From Micromonospora ferruginea (GTDB lineage: Bacteria > Actinomycetota > Actinomycetes > Mycobacteriales > Micromonosporaceae): a stretch of 64,000 nt of DNA. The stretch lies in contig NZ_CP059322.2 of NCBI RefSeq assembly GCF_013694245.2, positions 6,021,001 through 6,085,000 on the forward strand, in the 5' to 3' direction. Below are positions 53,347 through 62,249 of the stretch, piece after piece; position 1 is the first letter of the stretch, and each line of letters begins with the position of its first letter. The notes under the pieces were generated by a model, which saw nothing but the letters and a program-made list of their open reading frames with translations, had not been told where the DNA came from and did not search any database. Both the position numbers and the translations under genes were made by a program.

Positions 53347-53379
53347 CGTCGGAGTCGGGCGTTCTCGCCGGCTCCGACG
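53347..53379 (+). terminator. Strong hairpin between peptide gene and processing genes
   Basis: Arms 53347-53361 and 53366-53379 pair over about 14 bp with one bulged G and one G-U pair; loop TTCT. No U tract, so partial read-through is likely: it would favour precursor mRNA over the processing genes. Confidence 0.6.
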
Positions 53380-53429
53380 GGCGCCAACTCCCTTCCGTAC
53401 CTGCGTTCGTCCTGTCGACGAGGAGCCCG

Positions 53430-53993
53430 ATGGACTACTCAGCTGTTGCCATAGCCCTGGTAGGGGCGCTGGCCGCCGTCAATCTCCTGTTCACCTTTGG
53501 TGTCATCCGCCGGTTGCGTGAGCACACCGCCGAGCTTGCCAGGATGCGCGGCGGCGGTGCCGGACGGGACGACAGCCCCGTGGCGTTGCCGGCCGGCTCC
53601 CGCGTCGGGGACTTCATCGCTGAGAGCGTCGACGGGCGTCCGATCGCACTCGACTCGATGGGTACCCAGCCGCTGATCGGCTTCTTCTCCCCGTCCTGCA
53701 CGCCGTGTAAGGAGCGGTTGCCTGGCTTCGTCGCGCACGCCGCTTCCCGGCCGGGTGGGCGGGAAGGCATCCTGGCCGTCATCGCCGGCAGCCCGGACGA
53801 AGCCGCCGCCTTGCTCGAGCAACTGCTGCCGGTGGCAACCGTCGTGGTGGAACCCGATCGGGGTCCGGTGCAGCAGGCCTTCGGCGTGGACGGCTTCCCC
53901 GCCTTCGTGCTGGTGGACGGTGATCGGGTGAAGGTGTCGGACTTCGAGTTCACCTCGATCACCGACGCCGACGCTGTGCCGTCGATCCGCTGA
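53430..53993 (+). CDS. TlpA/MauD-like membrane-anchored thioredoxin
   Basis: 187 residues. N-terminal helix 5-27 (VAIALVGALAAVNLLFTFGV) anchors the protein; residues 55-187 form a thioredoxin fold with redox pair Cys90-Thr-Pro-Cys93 in GFFSPSCTPCKERLPGF and cis-Pro in VDGFPAFVLVDG. Likely oxidises or isomerises disulfides of the exported peptide outside the membrane, with the MauE-like protein as its electron partner (inference from MauD/MauE pairs). ATG 53430 has GAGGAG upstream. Confidence 0.87.
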   Translation: MDYSAVAIALVGALAAVNLLFTFGVIRRLREHTAELARMRGGGAGRDDSPVALPAGSRVGDFIAESVDGRPIALDSMGTQPLIGFFSPSCTPCKERLPGFVAHAASRPGGREGILAVIAGSPDEAAALLEQLLPVATVVVEPDRGPVQQAFGVDGFPAFVLVDGDRVKVSDFEFTSITDADAVPSIR

Positions 53994-54004
53994 ACCGGAC
54001 CACG

Positions 54005-55825
54005 ATGGTCGTTCGCGCCGCCAACCGTGCACTGGCGATCGCCCGTGACGCGGCGCCGGCTCAGCTCGCCGGCTACATGTCCGCCCAGGTCCTGGGCGGA
54101 CTGACCCCACTCGCCGTGGCATGGCTGACCAAGGCAGTCGTGGACCGCCTGGCCGCTGCTTCGGTGAGCTGGTCGGACATCGTAGGGCTCGCCGTGACAC
54201 TCGCCGCAATCGGTGTCGCGGCGGCGCTCGCCCCACATGCCATCCGCTACCTGAAGCTGGAAATGGAGCGCCGGGTACGCCTCACCTGCACAGGCCGGTT
54301 GTACGCGGCCGTCGATCAGTTCACCGGTCTGGGTAGATTCGAGGACCCGGCCTTCCTGGACCACATGCAGACCGCTCAGTCAGCCGGTATCAACGGCCCC
54401 GGCGAGGTGGTCGACAGCGGGCTCGGAATGCTGCGGTCGCTGATCACCGTCCTTGGCTTTGCCGGCACGCTGCTGCTGCTCGGTCCGTGGGTGGCGACGG
54501 TTGTGCTGGTCAGTGCGATACCGGCCATGGTGGCTGAGATTGCGGTCAGTCGCCGCCGGGCCGCAATGGTGGCGCGGATGGGCCCGAGACAACGACGGGA
54601 GCTCTTCTTCTCAAGCCTGCTCATCGACCCCGATGCGGCTAAGGAGATCCGGCTGTTCGGGGTGGGCCGTTACCTGTGGCAGCGCATGACGGCAGAGATC
54701 AACGTCATCAATCGGGAGCACCGCCGGATCGACCGACGTGAACTGGTGGTGCAGGCGGCGTTGGCGTTGCTGAGCGCAGGCATCACCGGGGCGTTGCTCC
54801 TGCTCGCGGTGCGTGCGGCCGTGCGCGGCGAACTCTCGGTCGGTGACGTGGTGCTGGTGGTGGCCGCGGTTGCCAGCGTCCAGACAGCTCTTGCCGGCCT
54901 GGTCACCGACACGGTGTCGGCCCACCAGGCGCTGCTCCTGTTCCGCCACTACCTGACCGTGGTCGACGCCGGACCGGACCTTCCCGTTCCCGTGAAGCCT
55001 CGACCGGTTCCGGTGCTGCGCCGGGAGATCGAGCTGCGCGATGTCTGGTTCCGCTACGCCGACGACCAGCCATGGGTCCTTCGCGGAGTGAACCTCGTGA
55101 TCCCGGCGGGTTCGACCACCGCTGTGGTGGGCCTCAACGGCGCCGGCAAGTCGACCCTGGTCAAACTCCTCTGCCGGCTGTACGACCCCACCCGCGGTTC
55201 GGTGCTGTGGGACGGCATCGACGTGAGAGAATTTGATCCGGTCAACTTGCGCGAACGTGTTCGCACGGTTTTCCAGGACGCACTCGCCTACGATCTGACT
55301 GCCCGCGAGAACATCGCTCTCGGTGACCTCACCGCCTTGACGGACCAGGCTCGGATCGAGGCCGCAGCGCGCACTGCTGGCATCCATGAAACCTTGGACA
55401 AGCTACCCCGCGGCTACGAAACCCTGCTCACCCGGATCTTCTTCGCCGAGTCCGAGCATGGTGATCCCGAGACGGGGATGGTGCTCTCCGGAGGTCAGCA
55501 ACAACGCCTGGCGATCGCGCGTGGCCTGATCCTTGGTGGTTCGGACCTGCTTATCCTCGACGAACCGAGCTCGGCACTGGATGCCGAGGCGGAACACGAC
55601 GTGCATTCCCGGTTGCGTGACGCGCGGCGGAGCCGAACGGGTCTGCTGATATCCCATCGGCTCGGTGTGGTGCGGGAGGCTGAGTTCATCGTGGTGCTCG
55701 CCGAGGGCAGGATCACTGAACGTGGCAATCACGAAGAACTCATCGCGGCAGGCGGCGCGTACTCCGCCCTGTTCGAGCTGCAGGCGGCAGGCTACCGCGC
55801 CTCGACGGCTGGGGTTGCGTCATGA
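54005..55825 (+). CDS. ABC exporter, fused permease-ATPase
   Basis: 606 residues. Membrane domain 1-330 with about six helices, nucleotide-binding domain 340-590: VVGLNGAGKSTLVKLLCRLY (Walker A), VLSGGQQQRLAIARGL (signature), LLILDEPSSALDAEAE (Walker B) and LLISHRLGVVREAE (H-loop). There is no N-terminal C39 peptidase, so leader removal must come from another enzyme, fitting the S26 gene that overlaps its end by ATGA (55822-55825). Presumed exporter of the Cys-rich peptide. Confidence 0.9.
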   Translation: MVVRAANRALAIARDAAPAQLAGYMSAQVLGGLTPLAVAWLTKAVVDRLAAASVSWSDIVGLAVTLAAIGVAAALAPHAIRYLKLEMERRVRLTCTGRLYAAVDQFTGLGRFEDPAFLDHMQTAQSAGINGPGEVVDSGLGMLRSLITVLGFAGTLLLLGPWVATVVLVSAIPAMVAEIAVSRRRAAMVARMGPRQRRELFFSSLLIDPDAAKEIRLFGVGRYLWQRMTAEINVINREHRRIDRRELVVQAALALLSAGITGALLLLAVRAAVRGELSVGDVVLVVAAVASVQTALAGLVTDTVSAHQALLLFRHYLTVVDAGPDLPVPVKPRPVPVLRREIELRDVWFRYADDQPWVLRGVNLVIPAGSTTAVVGLNGAGKSTLVKLLCRLYDPTRGSVLWDGIDVREFDPVNLRERVRTVFQDALAYDLTARENIALGDLTALTDQARIEAAARTAGIHETLDKLPRGYETLLTRIFFAESEHGDPETGMVLSGGQQQRLAIARGLILGGSDLLILDEPSSALDAEAEHDVHSRLRDARRSRTGLLISHRLGVVREAEFIVVLAEGRITERGNHEELIAAGGAYSALFELQAAGYRASTAGVAS

Positions 55826-56298
55826 GTGCCGTGCTGTTCGGGGCGGCTGTGCTGTTCGTTGCCGGCATGGTGGCGCTGCGAGCTCGAATGACGTTGGTGA
55901 CGGTGATCGGGATGAGTATGGCACCGACGCTCCTCCCCGGTGATCGGGTGATGGTCCGGCGGGTTTCCACCTCCCGGATCCGTCGAGGAGATGTCATCGT
56001 GCTCCGAGTCGCGGGTCCGTGCCGGCCAGGTGACTCGAACGGCGAGGGAAAGGGTCCCTGGCTCGTCAAGCGAGTTGCCGCCGGCCCGGGCGAGCCGATG
56101 CCTGCGGTGCTGCCGAGTTGGATACGGGGCTCCGGCGTCGTCGAGCCCGCCATGTTCGTGGTTCTGGGAGACAACCCTGGCTTGAGCCGCGACTCGCGGC
56201 ACTTCGGGGCCGTTCCGGCTGAGGGGATACTCGGCGTCGTGGTCCGAAAGGCGGGCGGTGGTTCGGTGCCCGCGCCCGTCACCTCCTACCGTCGGTGA
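55822..56298 (+). CDS. S26-family signal peptidase
   Basis: 158 residues. One N-terminal membrane helix (2-18), then box B with nucleophile Ser32 (VIGMSMAPTLLPGDRV), box D with general base Lys83 (WLVKRVAAGPGE) and box E (VVLGDNPGLSRDSRHFG). It is a complete, short type I signal peptidase. In this operon its likely job is cutting the peptide leader after A-Q-A outside the membrane. Its last 20 bases overlap the convergent MauE-like gene. Confidence 0.88.
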   Translation: MSAVLFGAAVLFVAGMVALRARMTLVTVIGMSMAPTLLPGDRVMVRRVSTSRIRRGDVIVLRVAGPCRPGDSNGEGKGPWLVKRVAAGPGEPMPAVLPSWIRGSGVVEPAMFVVLGDNPGLSRDSRHFGAVPAEGILGVVVRKAGGGSVPAPVTSYRR

Positions 56299-56830
56299 CG
56301 GAGATTGGCGTGAACAGCTGAACCAAGTCGTCCAGCCTGATCGTCAGCAGGGCGGTGATCAGCGCGAACGGAGCCATCAGGGCGAGCGTGTCGACGCCCG
56401 GGTCGGGCCCGCGCAGGACGGCGTAAACCCCCACCAGGCCGAGCAGCCCCAGCACCGCGTTGCGTGCCACATGGTGCCAGCCGAAGGGCGCTGACGCGCT
56501 ACCGCCGAAGCAGCGGCACGACGCGGTCAGCCCTCGCCGCAGGACCACGGTGATGGCCACCGTGAAGCCTGTCAAGAGCACCGTAGCCAGGCCCAGCCCG
56601 GCTGCGGTCAACGCAGGCGACGGCACCGCCATGAGCAGGCCGGACGCCACGACTTCCGCCCCTACCACGGCCAGCGACACAGGGCCGACCAGGCGGGCCG
56701 GAACAACGGGGAGAGCTGCCACCGAGGACGAGAATTCGCGAAATCGCCGACCGTCCCGAAGCTTGCTCACGGCGGCGACGAGAAACACCGCCAGAAGAAG
56801 GAATCGAATGAATGCGGCCACGTATGCCAC
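56279..56830 (-). CDS. MauE/DoxX-like redox membrane protein
   Basis: 183 residues, four to five transmembrane helices (FIRFLLLAVFLVAAVSKLRD opens as in MauE). The conserved Cys105-Arg-Cys107 (SCRCFGG) is the MauE-type pair thought to pass electrons for disulfide formation. GTG 56830 has GGGAG upstream. It is convergent with the S26 gene, so separately transcribed, but belongs functionally to the peptide cassette. Confidence 0.85.
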   Translation of the reverse strand: MAYVAAFIRFLLLAVFLVAAVSKLRDGRRFREFSSSVAALPVVPARLVGPVSLAVVGAEVVASGLLMAVPSPALTAAGLGLATVLLTGFTVAITVVLRRGLTASCRCFGGSASAPFGWHHVARNAVLGLLGLVGVYAVLRGPDPGVDTLALMAPFALITALLTIRLDDLVQLFTPISVTDGRR

Positions 56831-57014
56831 GAACTACTCCCCCGAGTTGAAGGCTTCGGCGTCCTGACCCGGTGCCGTAGGTAGCGACACCTGCGCTGAG
56901 ACGCCGTGCGGTGCCGCCCACGTAGTGACATGCATTGACCCGCGTCGGCCCTTGAATTATGACCAACTTCTACGCCGAATGGGAGACCGCGTCGGACAGG
57001 CTCGCCCTGATGCG
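56831..57014. other. Right-end spacer of the cassette
   Basis: 184 bases between the MauE-like gene and repeat copy 2. Must hold the MauE promoter. An ATG at 56959 opens a frame (TNFYAEWETASDRLALM) that runs through the repeat in phase with the GDPD gene; it may be a remnant of a gene cut at the border, or an unlikely longer GDPD start. Confidence 0.4.
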
Positions 57015-57109
57015 CCGGAGCAGACGGCGCGCGAGGTCATCTTCCGTCCGGAGATTCACCGGCAGGTCAGGAACCGACCAACTGGACGTCAACCGCGCCG
57101 GGTCTGCTG
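57015..57109. repeat. Direct repeat copy 2 (right border)
   Basis: Second copy of the 95-bp repeat, offset exactly 5860 bp from copy 1. On the minus strand it still encodes the trkH-upstream peptide sequence but carries GCGAG where copy 1 has the trkH start region. Confidence 0.85.
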
Positions 57110-57138
57110 TGCGTACCCATCGACGACAGGAGACGGCG

Positions 57139-58254
57139 TTGCGACGTACCCTTTCCGCTCTCGGCCTGGCCGGCACGCTGCTCGCGGCGGCGGCCGTGGT
57201 GGTGCCGACCGTGGCCACCCAGGCCGGCCCGGACCGCGCCGAGCGGCCCCGCGCGACCCAGCGGCCACTGGTGATCGGCCACCGCGGGGCCAGCGGCTAC
57301 CGCCCGGAGCACACCCTGGAGTCCTACCGGCTGGCCATCCGGCAGGGCGCCGACTTCATCGAGCCGGATCTGGTCTCGACGAAGGACGGCGTTCTGGTCG
57401 CCCGGCACGAAAATGAGATCTCCGGTACGACCGACGTGGCCGGCCACCCCGAGTTCGCCACCCGGAAGGCGACGAAGACCATCGACGGGGTGGCGGTGAC
57501 CGGCTGGTTCACCGAGGACTTCACGCTGGCTGAGCTGAAGACGCTGCGGGCCAAGGAGCGGCTGCCGCAGGTGCGGGTGACCAACGCCGCGTTCGACGGG
57601 CGGTTCGAGATCCCCACCTTCCAGGAGGTCGTCGACCTGGCCCGGACCGAGTCGAAGGCCCGTGGCCGGACCATCGGCGTCTACCCGGAGACGAAGCACC
57701 CGACCTACTTCGCGTCGATCGGGCTCGCGCTGGAGGAGCCGCTGGTCGCGGCGCTCCGCAGGAACCGGCTTACCCACCGGAACGACCCGGTCTTCGTGCA
57801 GAGCTTCGAGACCGCCAACCTGCGCAAGCTGGACACGATGATCGATGTGCGGCTGGTCCAGTTGATGGATGCGACCGGCGCGCCCTACGACCTGACCGCG
57901 GCCGGCGACCGCCGGACCTACGCGGACCTGGCCACCGCCGCCGGCCTGGCCTGGGTCTCCCGGTACGCCGACGGCGTCGGCCTGAACAAGAACCTGATCG
58001 TGCCCCGCGACACCGCCGGCCGGCTGCTCGCGCCGACCCCGGTGATCCGGGACGCGCACCGGCTGAACCTGGTGGTGCACGCCTGGACGTTCCGCGCCGA
58101 GAACCAGTTCCTGCCGCTCGACTTCCGTCTCGGCGCCGACCCGAACGCGCGCGGCGACATCACGTCCGAGTACGAACTCTTCTTCGGACTTGGCCTGGAC
58201 GGCGTGTTCGCCGACCAGCCCGACACCGCCGTGGCCGCCCGCGCCGGCCGCTGA
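57139..58254 (+). CDS. Secreted glycerophosphodiester phosphodiesterase
   Basis: 371 residues, GlpQ-like. Signal peptide 1-32 from TTG 57139 (RRTLSALGLAGTLLAAAAVV), which has AGGAG seven bases upstream. TIM barrel: VIGHRGASGYRPEHTLESYR (catalytic His and Arg), FIEPDLVSTKDGVLVARHEN (metal Glu/Asp and second His), IGVYPETKHPTYF, VHAWTFRAENQFLP and GLGLDGVFADQPDTAV. Hydrolyses glycerophosphodiesters to glycerol-3-phosphate. Probably once shared its upstream region with the divergent trkH. Confidence 0.93.
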   Translation: MRRTLSALGLAGTLLAAAAVVVPTVATQAGPDRAERPRATQRPLVIGHRGASGYRPEHTLESYRLAIRQGADFIEPDLVSTKDGVLVARHENEISGTTDVAGHPEFATRKATKTIDGVAVTGWFTEDFTLAELKTLRAKERLPQVRVTNAAFDGRFEIPTFQEVVDLARTESKARGRTIGVYPETKHPTYFASIGLALEEPLVAALRRNRLTHRNDPVFVQSFETANLRKLDTMIDVRLVQLMDATGAPYDLTAAGDRRTYADLATAAGLAWVSRYADGVGLNKNLIVPRDTAGRLLAPTPVIRDAHRLNLVVHAWTFRAENQFLPLDFRLGADPNARGDITSEYELFFGLGLDGVFADQPDTAVAARAGR

Positions 58255-58672
58255 CCCGCACGATCGGGTTCAGGGCGTTGTCACGCAGGCTGCTGCCGCT
58301 CGGAACTGCTGCCGGCCCAGCCCGGGGCAGCCCTTCGTTCTGGTGCCTTTGGAGCTGATGGCAGAAACGACTCAGGCTGCGTGGTCGGCCTTCGCGGTCG
58401 TTGCTGCCGCAGATGTGGGCTTCCCGAGCGGCCCTCGGCGGTGGTTCTGGCGTACGCCGAGTTGTGGCGTCGGGCCGGGAGGGTCGACGGGCGAGTCGTT
58501 GCTGACATCAGCTCTGAAGGCGGCGAGGGCAAATCCCGCGTGATGCCTACGACGGGTGCGGGGGAGGTGACCAATGCTCACCATCGGCAAAGCGTTCCAA
58601 GAAACGGACATTTCATCCAATACTGGCCTGGTTGTCCTGCGACAAGGGCAGGCGCTGTACGGGGGTTTGTGA
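58255..58672. other. Intergenic region without a supported gene
   Basis: 418 bases after the GDPD gene. A weak CCCG-CACGAT-CGGG hairpin follows the stop. Short open frames on both strands have no family resemblance or ribosome sites. The last 100 bases are lower in G+C and probably contain the promoter of the surface-protein gene. Confidence 0.45.
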
Positions 58673-61600
58673 ATGTCCATTCCGACGATGACACGTGCGC
58701 GGCGCCGGTGGTGCGCGGCCGCCGCCCTGACCTTGGTGGGCGGCCTGCTGCCGCTCATCGGCCCGCAGGCGGCGACGCCGGCCCGGGCCGCCGACGCCAC
58801 CCACGCGACGCTGGTCGTCAACAAGGGCGGCGACCGCACCGGCGAACAGGCCGTCGGGCCGCTGGCCGGCGCCACCTTCGACTTCTACGCGGGCACCAGC
58901 GGGACGCGACCCGGACCGGGCGCCACCCCGGACGCGTCCTGCACCACCGACGCCACCGGCAGATGCGCGGTCGACGTGCCGGGGCGCACCGGCACGAACC
59001 AGGGCTACTGGATCGTCGAGCGCAGCGCGCCGAGCGGCTGGCGGGTGGTCGACAGCCTGGTCACCGGCAACGGCGGCAACGCGCCCTACCAGTCCACGCC
59101 GTACAACGGGGTGTTCACCGGGGCGGTGGCCAACAACCGGACGTACACCTTCCCCGCGGTGACCACCGGGAACACCAACCGGACCGCGCGCGGCTCGATG
59201 TGGGCCGACGAGCGCGACAATCCGGCCCTGCCGGCCTCGTGCGGCCTGCGCGTCGCGCTGCTGATCGACGTGTCCGGGTCGATCCGGCCGGACCTGCCGG
59301 TGGTGAAGAACGCCGCCAACGGCTTCGTGGACGCGCTGACCGGCACCCCGTCGGAGATCGGGCTCTACACGTTCTCCACGAACGCCGAAGCGGTGCTGAA
59401 CCCGGTGCCGGTCTCCGACCAGAGCGGCGCGAACACGGTCAAGGCCGCGATCAACGGCCTCACCGCCAACGGCTCCACCAACTGGGACCAGGGCCTGTGG
59501 CAGATCGCCGCCGCACCCTACGACTACGACGCGGTGATCGTCCTGACCGACGGCAACCCCACCGTGTACGGCCCGCCGCCCGCCCAGGGATCCGGCAGCT
59601 TCACCCGGTTCGTGGAGGTGGAGAACGGCATCTTCTCCGCGAACGCGGTCAAGGCCAAGGGAACCCGGGTCGTCGCGGTCGGCGTCGGCGCGGGCGTCTC
59701 CGGCGCGCCGGACAACCTGATCGCCATCTCCGGCCCGGTGGCCAACTCGGACTACTACCAGACCGACTACGACCAGCTCGCCGCCGTCTTCCGGGAACTC
59801 GCCCTGGAAAACTGCCGGGGCACGGTCAGCGTGGTCAAGATGGTGATCCCGCCCGGCGGCGGTGACCCGCTGCCGACCGGCGGCTGGACGATCTCCTCCA
59901 GCAGCACCGACGTGACCCCGGCGAGCGCCGTCACGGACACCGCCACCGGCGCGGTCAGCCTCGCCGTCGACCTCGGCGGACAGCCCAGCCGGGCGGTGGC
60001 GATCGCGGAGACGCCGAAGCCCGGGTACGCCCTGGTCCAGCAGGACGGCCTCAACGCCACCTGCACGGCCGGCGGCCAGCCGGTGCTGGTGGCCAACGTC
60101 GGCGCCGCCGGGTTCAGCGTGAACGCGCTCGCCAACGACGCGGTGACCTGCGTGATTGTCAATCAGGCCGAGCCCGAGCCGGCCTCGGTGGTGGTGAACA
60201 AGACCTGGGTGGTCAACGGTCAGAGCTTCCCGGACCCGCAGCAGGACGCCTCCATCCAGGCCGAGTTGCTGCTGCCCGGCGTCGACCAGCCGGCCTGGGG
60301 CGTGGAGTACCACACCTTCCAGGCGGGGCAGTCGATCGTCGTCGACGAGAAGATCACCGCGCTGCCGCCCGGCTGCAGCAACACGGCCAGCGGCGACCTC
60401 GGTGAGCAGACGCTCGCCGCCGGCACCAACACGTACCAGATCACCAACACGGTGACCTGCGAGACGAAGCTGATCCTGGCCAAGTCGGTGCAGAACCCGT
60501 ACGGCCCGCCGGCGCCGCCGGCGACGGCCTGGGACCTGACCGCGTACGGGCCGGACGGGTTCACCGTGAAGAGCGGCGACCCGGCCCGACCGGTCGTCGC
60601 GGAGGCGATCTACTCGCTCGGGGAGAGCACCGTCCCCGGCTTCACCCAGACCGTCGTGCCGGGCGCGACCATCGTGCCGCCGGCCACCGGTAGCTGGAGC
60701 TGCGGCGTCCGGGACCGCACCGGGCCGGGGGTCAACCCCGACTTCGGCGGCGAGAACGGCCAGGTGGCCGTGCAGATCGGCCAGACGGTCGTCTGCACCG
60801 CGGTCAACCAGGCCCAGCCGGCGTTGTTGACGCTGGTCAAGGAGGTGCGCAACACCCACGGCGGCACCGCGAAGCCGACCGACTGGGTGCTCGCCGCCAC
60901 CCCACCGGCCGGCTCCGCCACACCGGTCACCGGCCGCAGCGGCGATTCCGCGGTGACGAAGGCGACGGTGAACCCGAACCTGGCCTACACGCTCGCCGAG
61001 AGCGGCGGCCCGACGGGGTACGAGCAGGTCGGCGCGCCCACCTGCGTGCTCACCGGCACGTCCACCCCGGTCGCGACGCCGGACAACGTGCTGACGCCGA
61101 CGTTCGGTCAGGACGTCACCTGCACGTTCGTCAACGCCGACGTGCCGGTGCCACCGGCCACCGGCACGGTCACGCTGGTCAAGGAGGTGGCGAACACCTA
61201 CGGCGGCACCGCGAAGCCGACCGACTGGGTGCTGAGCGCCACCCCGCCGCAGGGTTCCGGGGCGAACCCGGTCAGCGGGCGCAGCGGTGAACCGGCGGTG
61301 ACCGACGCCGCGGTGACGGCCGGCGTGCCGTACGGGCTCAGCGAGAGCGGCGGTCCGGCCGGGTACGAGCTGACCGGGCTGCGCTGCGTCTTCAACGACA
61401 CCGGCGAGCCGGCGCCCACCCCGGGCAACGTGCTCACCCCGGCCGCGGGGCGCGGGTACACCTGCACCTGGCGCAACGGCCAGCTCGACCCGAACGGGGC
61501 GCACCTGACCCTGGTCAAGAAGGTCTGGGGCAAGGCCGCTGCGACCGACTGGACGCTGATCGCGGCGCCGGAGAACGCGGCGACCCCGATCAGCGGCCCG

Positions 61601-61954
61601 TCCGGCAGCCCCCAGGTGACCTCGGTGCCGGTGCGGGTCGGGGTCGGCTACCGGCTCGGCGAGTCGGGCGGCCCGAAGGGCTACCAGCAGGTCGGACCGC
61701 CGGAGTGCGTGCTCACCGGCACCGACACCCGGGTGTCGGTGGTGAACGGGGTGGTCACCCCGGCGCGGGGGCAGGACATCACCTGCACGTTCACCAACCG
61801 GACGGTGGAGAAGCCGTTCCCGCCGTTCCATCCCGGCAAGCACCTGCCGGTCACCGGCATGAAGCTGACCGGGCTGATCGGCGGCGGCGCGCTGGCGGTG
61901 ACCGCCGGTGTGGTGCTGACCGTCCTCGGCTGGCGGCGACGCCGGACGACGTGA
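58673..61954 (+). CDS. LPVTG-anchored surface protein with VWA and SpaA-like repeats
   Basis: 1093 residues. Signal peptide to about 39 (WCAAAALTLVGGLLPLIGPQ, ARAA). Residues 45-165 form a Cna-B/SpaA-like domain (GATFDFYAGTSG). VWA domain 190-385 with MIDAS DVSGSIR (Asp199) and VIVLTDGNP. From 390 on come several Cna-B/prealbumin-like repeats; two share a 342-bp period (near 60830 and 61172), a third follows near 61508. C-terminus: LPVTG at 1058-1062, hydrophobic helix, RRRR tail, i.e. a sortase substrate. Resembles a pilus-tip or adhesin protein; no sortase gene is in the window. ATG 58673 has a weak ribosome site; ATG 58688 is possible. Confidence 0.9.
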   Translation: MSIPTMTRARRRWCAAAALTLVGGLLPLIGPQAATPARAADATHATLVVNKGGDRTGEQAVGPLAGATFDFYAGTSGTRPGPGATPDASCTTDATGRCAVDVPGRTGTNQGYWIVERSAPSGWRVVDSLVTGNGGNAPYQSTPYNGVFTGAVANNRTYTFPAVTTGNTNRTARGSMWADERDNPALPASCGLRVALLIDVSGSIRPDLPVVKNAANGFVDALTGTPSEIGLYTFSTNAEAVLNPVPVSDQSGANTVKAAINGLTANGSTNWDQGLWQIAAAPYDYDAVIVLTDGNPTVYGPPPAQGSGSFTRFVEVENGIFSANAVKAKGTRVVAVGVGAGVSGAPDNLIAISGPVANSDYYQTDYDQLAAVFRELALENCRGTVSVVKMVIPPGGGDPLPTGGWTISSSSTDVTPASAVTDTATGAVSLAVDLGGQPSRAVAIAETPKPGYALVQQDGLNATCTAGGQPVLVANVGAAGFSVNALANDAVTCVIVNQAEPEPASVVVNKTWVVNGQSFPDPQQDASIQAELLLPGVDQPAWGVEYHTFQAGQSIVVDEKITALPPGCSNTASGDLGEQTLAAGTNTYQITNTVTCETKLILAKSVQNPYGPPAPPATAWDLTAYGPDGFTVKSGDPARPVVAEAIYSLGESTVPGFTQTVVPGATIVPPATGSWSCGVRDRTGPGVNPDFGGENGQVAVQIGQTVVCTAVNQAQPALLTLVKEVRNTHGGTAKPTDWVLAATPPAGSATPVTGRSGDSAVTKATVNPNLAYTLAESGGPTGYEQVGAPTCVLTGTSTPVATPDNVLTPTFGQDVTCTFVNADVPVPPATGTVTLVKEVANTYGGTAKPTDWVLSATPPQGSGANPVSGRSGEPAVTDAAVTAGVPYGLSESGGPAGYELTGLRCVFNDTGEPAPTPGNVLTPAAGRGYTCTWRNGQLDPNGAHLTLVKKVWGKAAATDWTLIAAPENAATPISGPSGSPQVTSVPVRVGVGYRLGESGGPKGYQQVGPPECVLTGTDTRVSVVNGVVTPARGQDITCTFTNRTVEKPFPPFHPGKHLPVTGMKLTGLIGGGALAVTAGVVLTVLGWRRRRTT

Positions 61955-61992
61955 CGGACGACGGTCGGCCGGTGACCGGCTGACCGGTACGA

Positions 61993-62028
61993 CGGCGGCC
62001 CGGCGGGGAGTTTCCCGCCGGGCCGCCG
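61993..62028 (+). terminator. Terminator after the surface-protein gene
   Basis: Perfect 15-bp GC stem (61993-62007, 62014-62028) with a GAGTTT loop, 39 bases after the stop. Confidence 0.85.
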
Positions 62029-62249
62029 CGCGTCCGCCTCCGCGATGGTCCGGGCCGACATTCCGGCCGGGCTGCGCGTGGTGGGCCCGGCCATCCCGAG
62101 TCGGTGGGGTTACGAGGTGGTGTCCCACGTTGTAACGTGCGGCCATCCCGCTCCGGAGACTTGTGTGCTCCGGCCACATAGCCCGTGGGTGACGTCACTT
62201 CTAGCGTGAGCCGACAACTGACATTCCCCTGTCCTCACCTGGAGTCGCA

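Larger units (their letters stand above)
51155..57109. mobile_element. Accessory cassette bounded by 95-bp direct repeats
   Basis: Two direct repeats (51155-51249, 57015-57109), 91 of 95 bases identical, enclose six genes devoted to a Cys-rich peptide. Hand-counted 60-base lines inside have 32-37 G+C (52981, 53401, 55501) against 47 in a line outside (46561), although one inside line is richer. No integrase or transposase is inside, so the mechanism of entry is unknown. Confidence 0.55.

Noticed and set aside
54005..55825. Bacteriocin exporter with built-in C39 leader peptidase
   Set aside because: The protein starts directly with membrane helices; no Cys-His protease domain is present.
51155..57109. 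Insertion sequence or composite transposon
   Set aside because: No transposase, no terminal inverted repeats; borders are long direct repeats.
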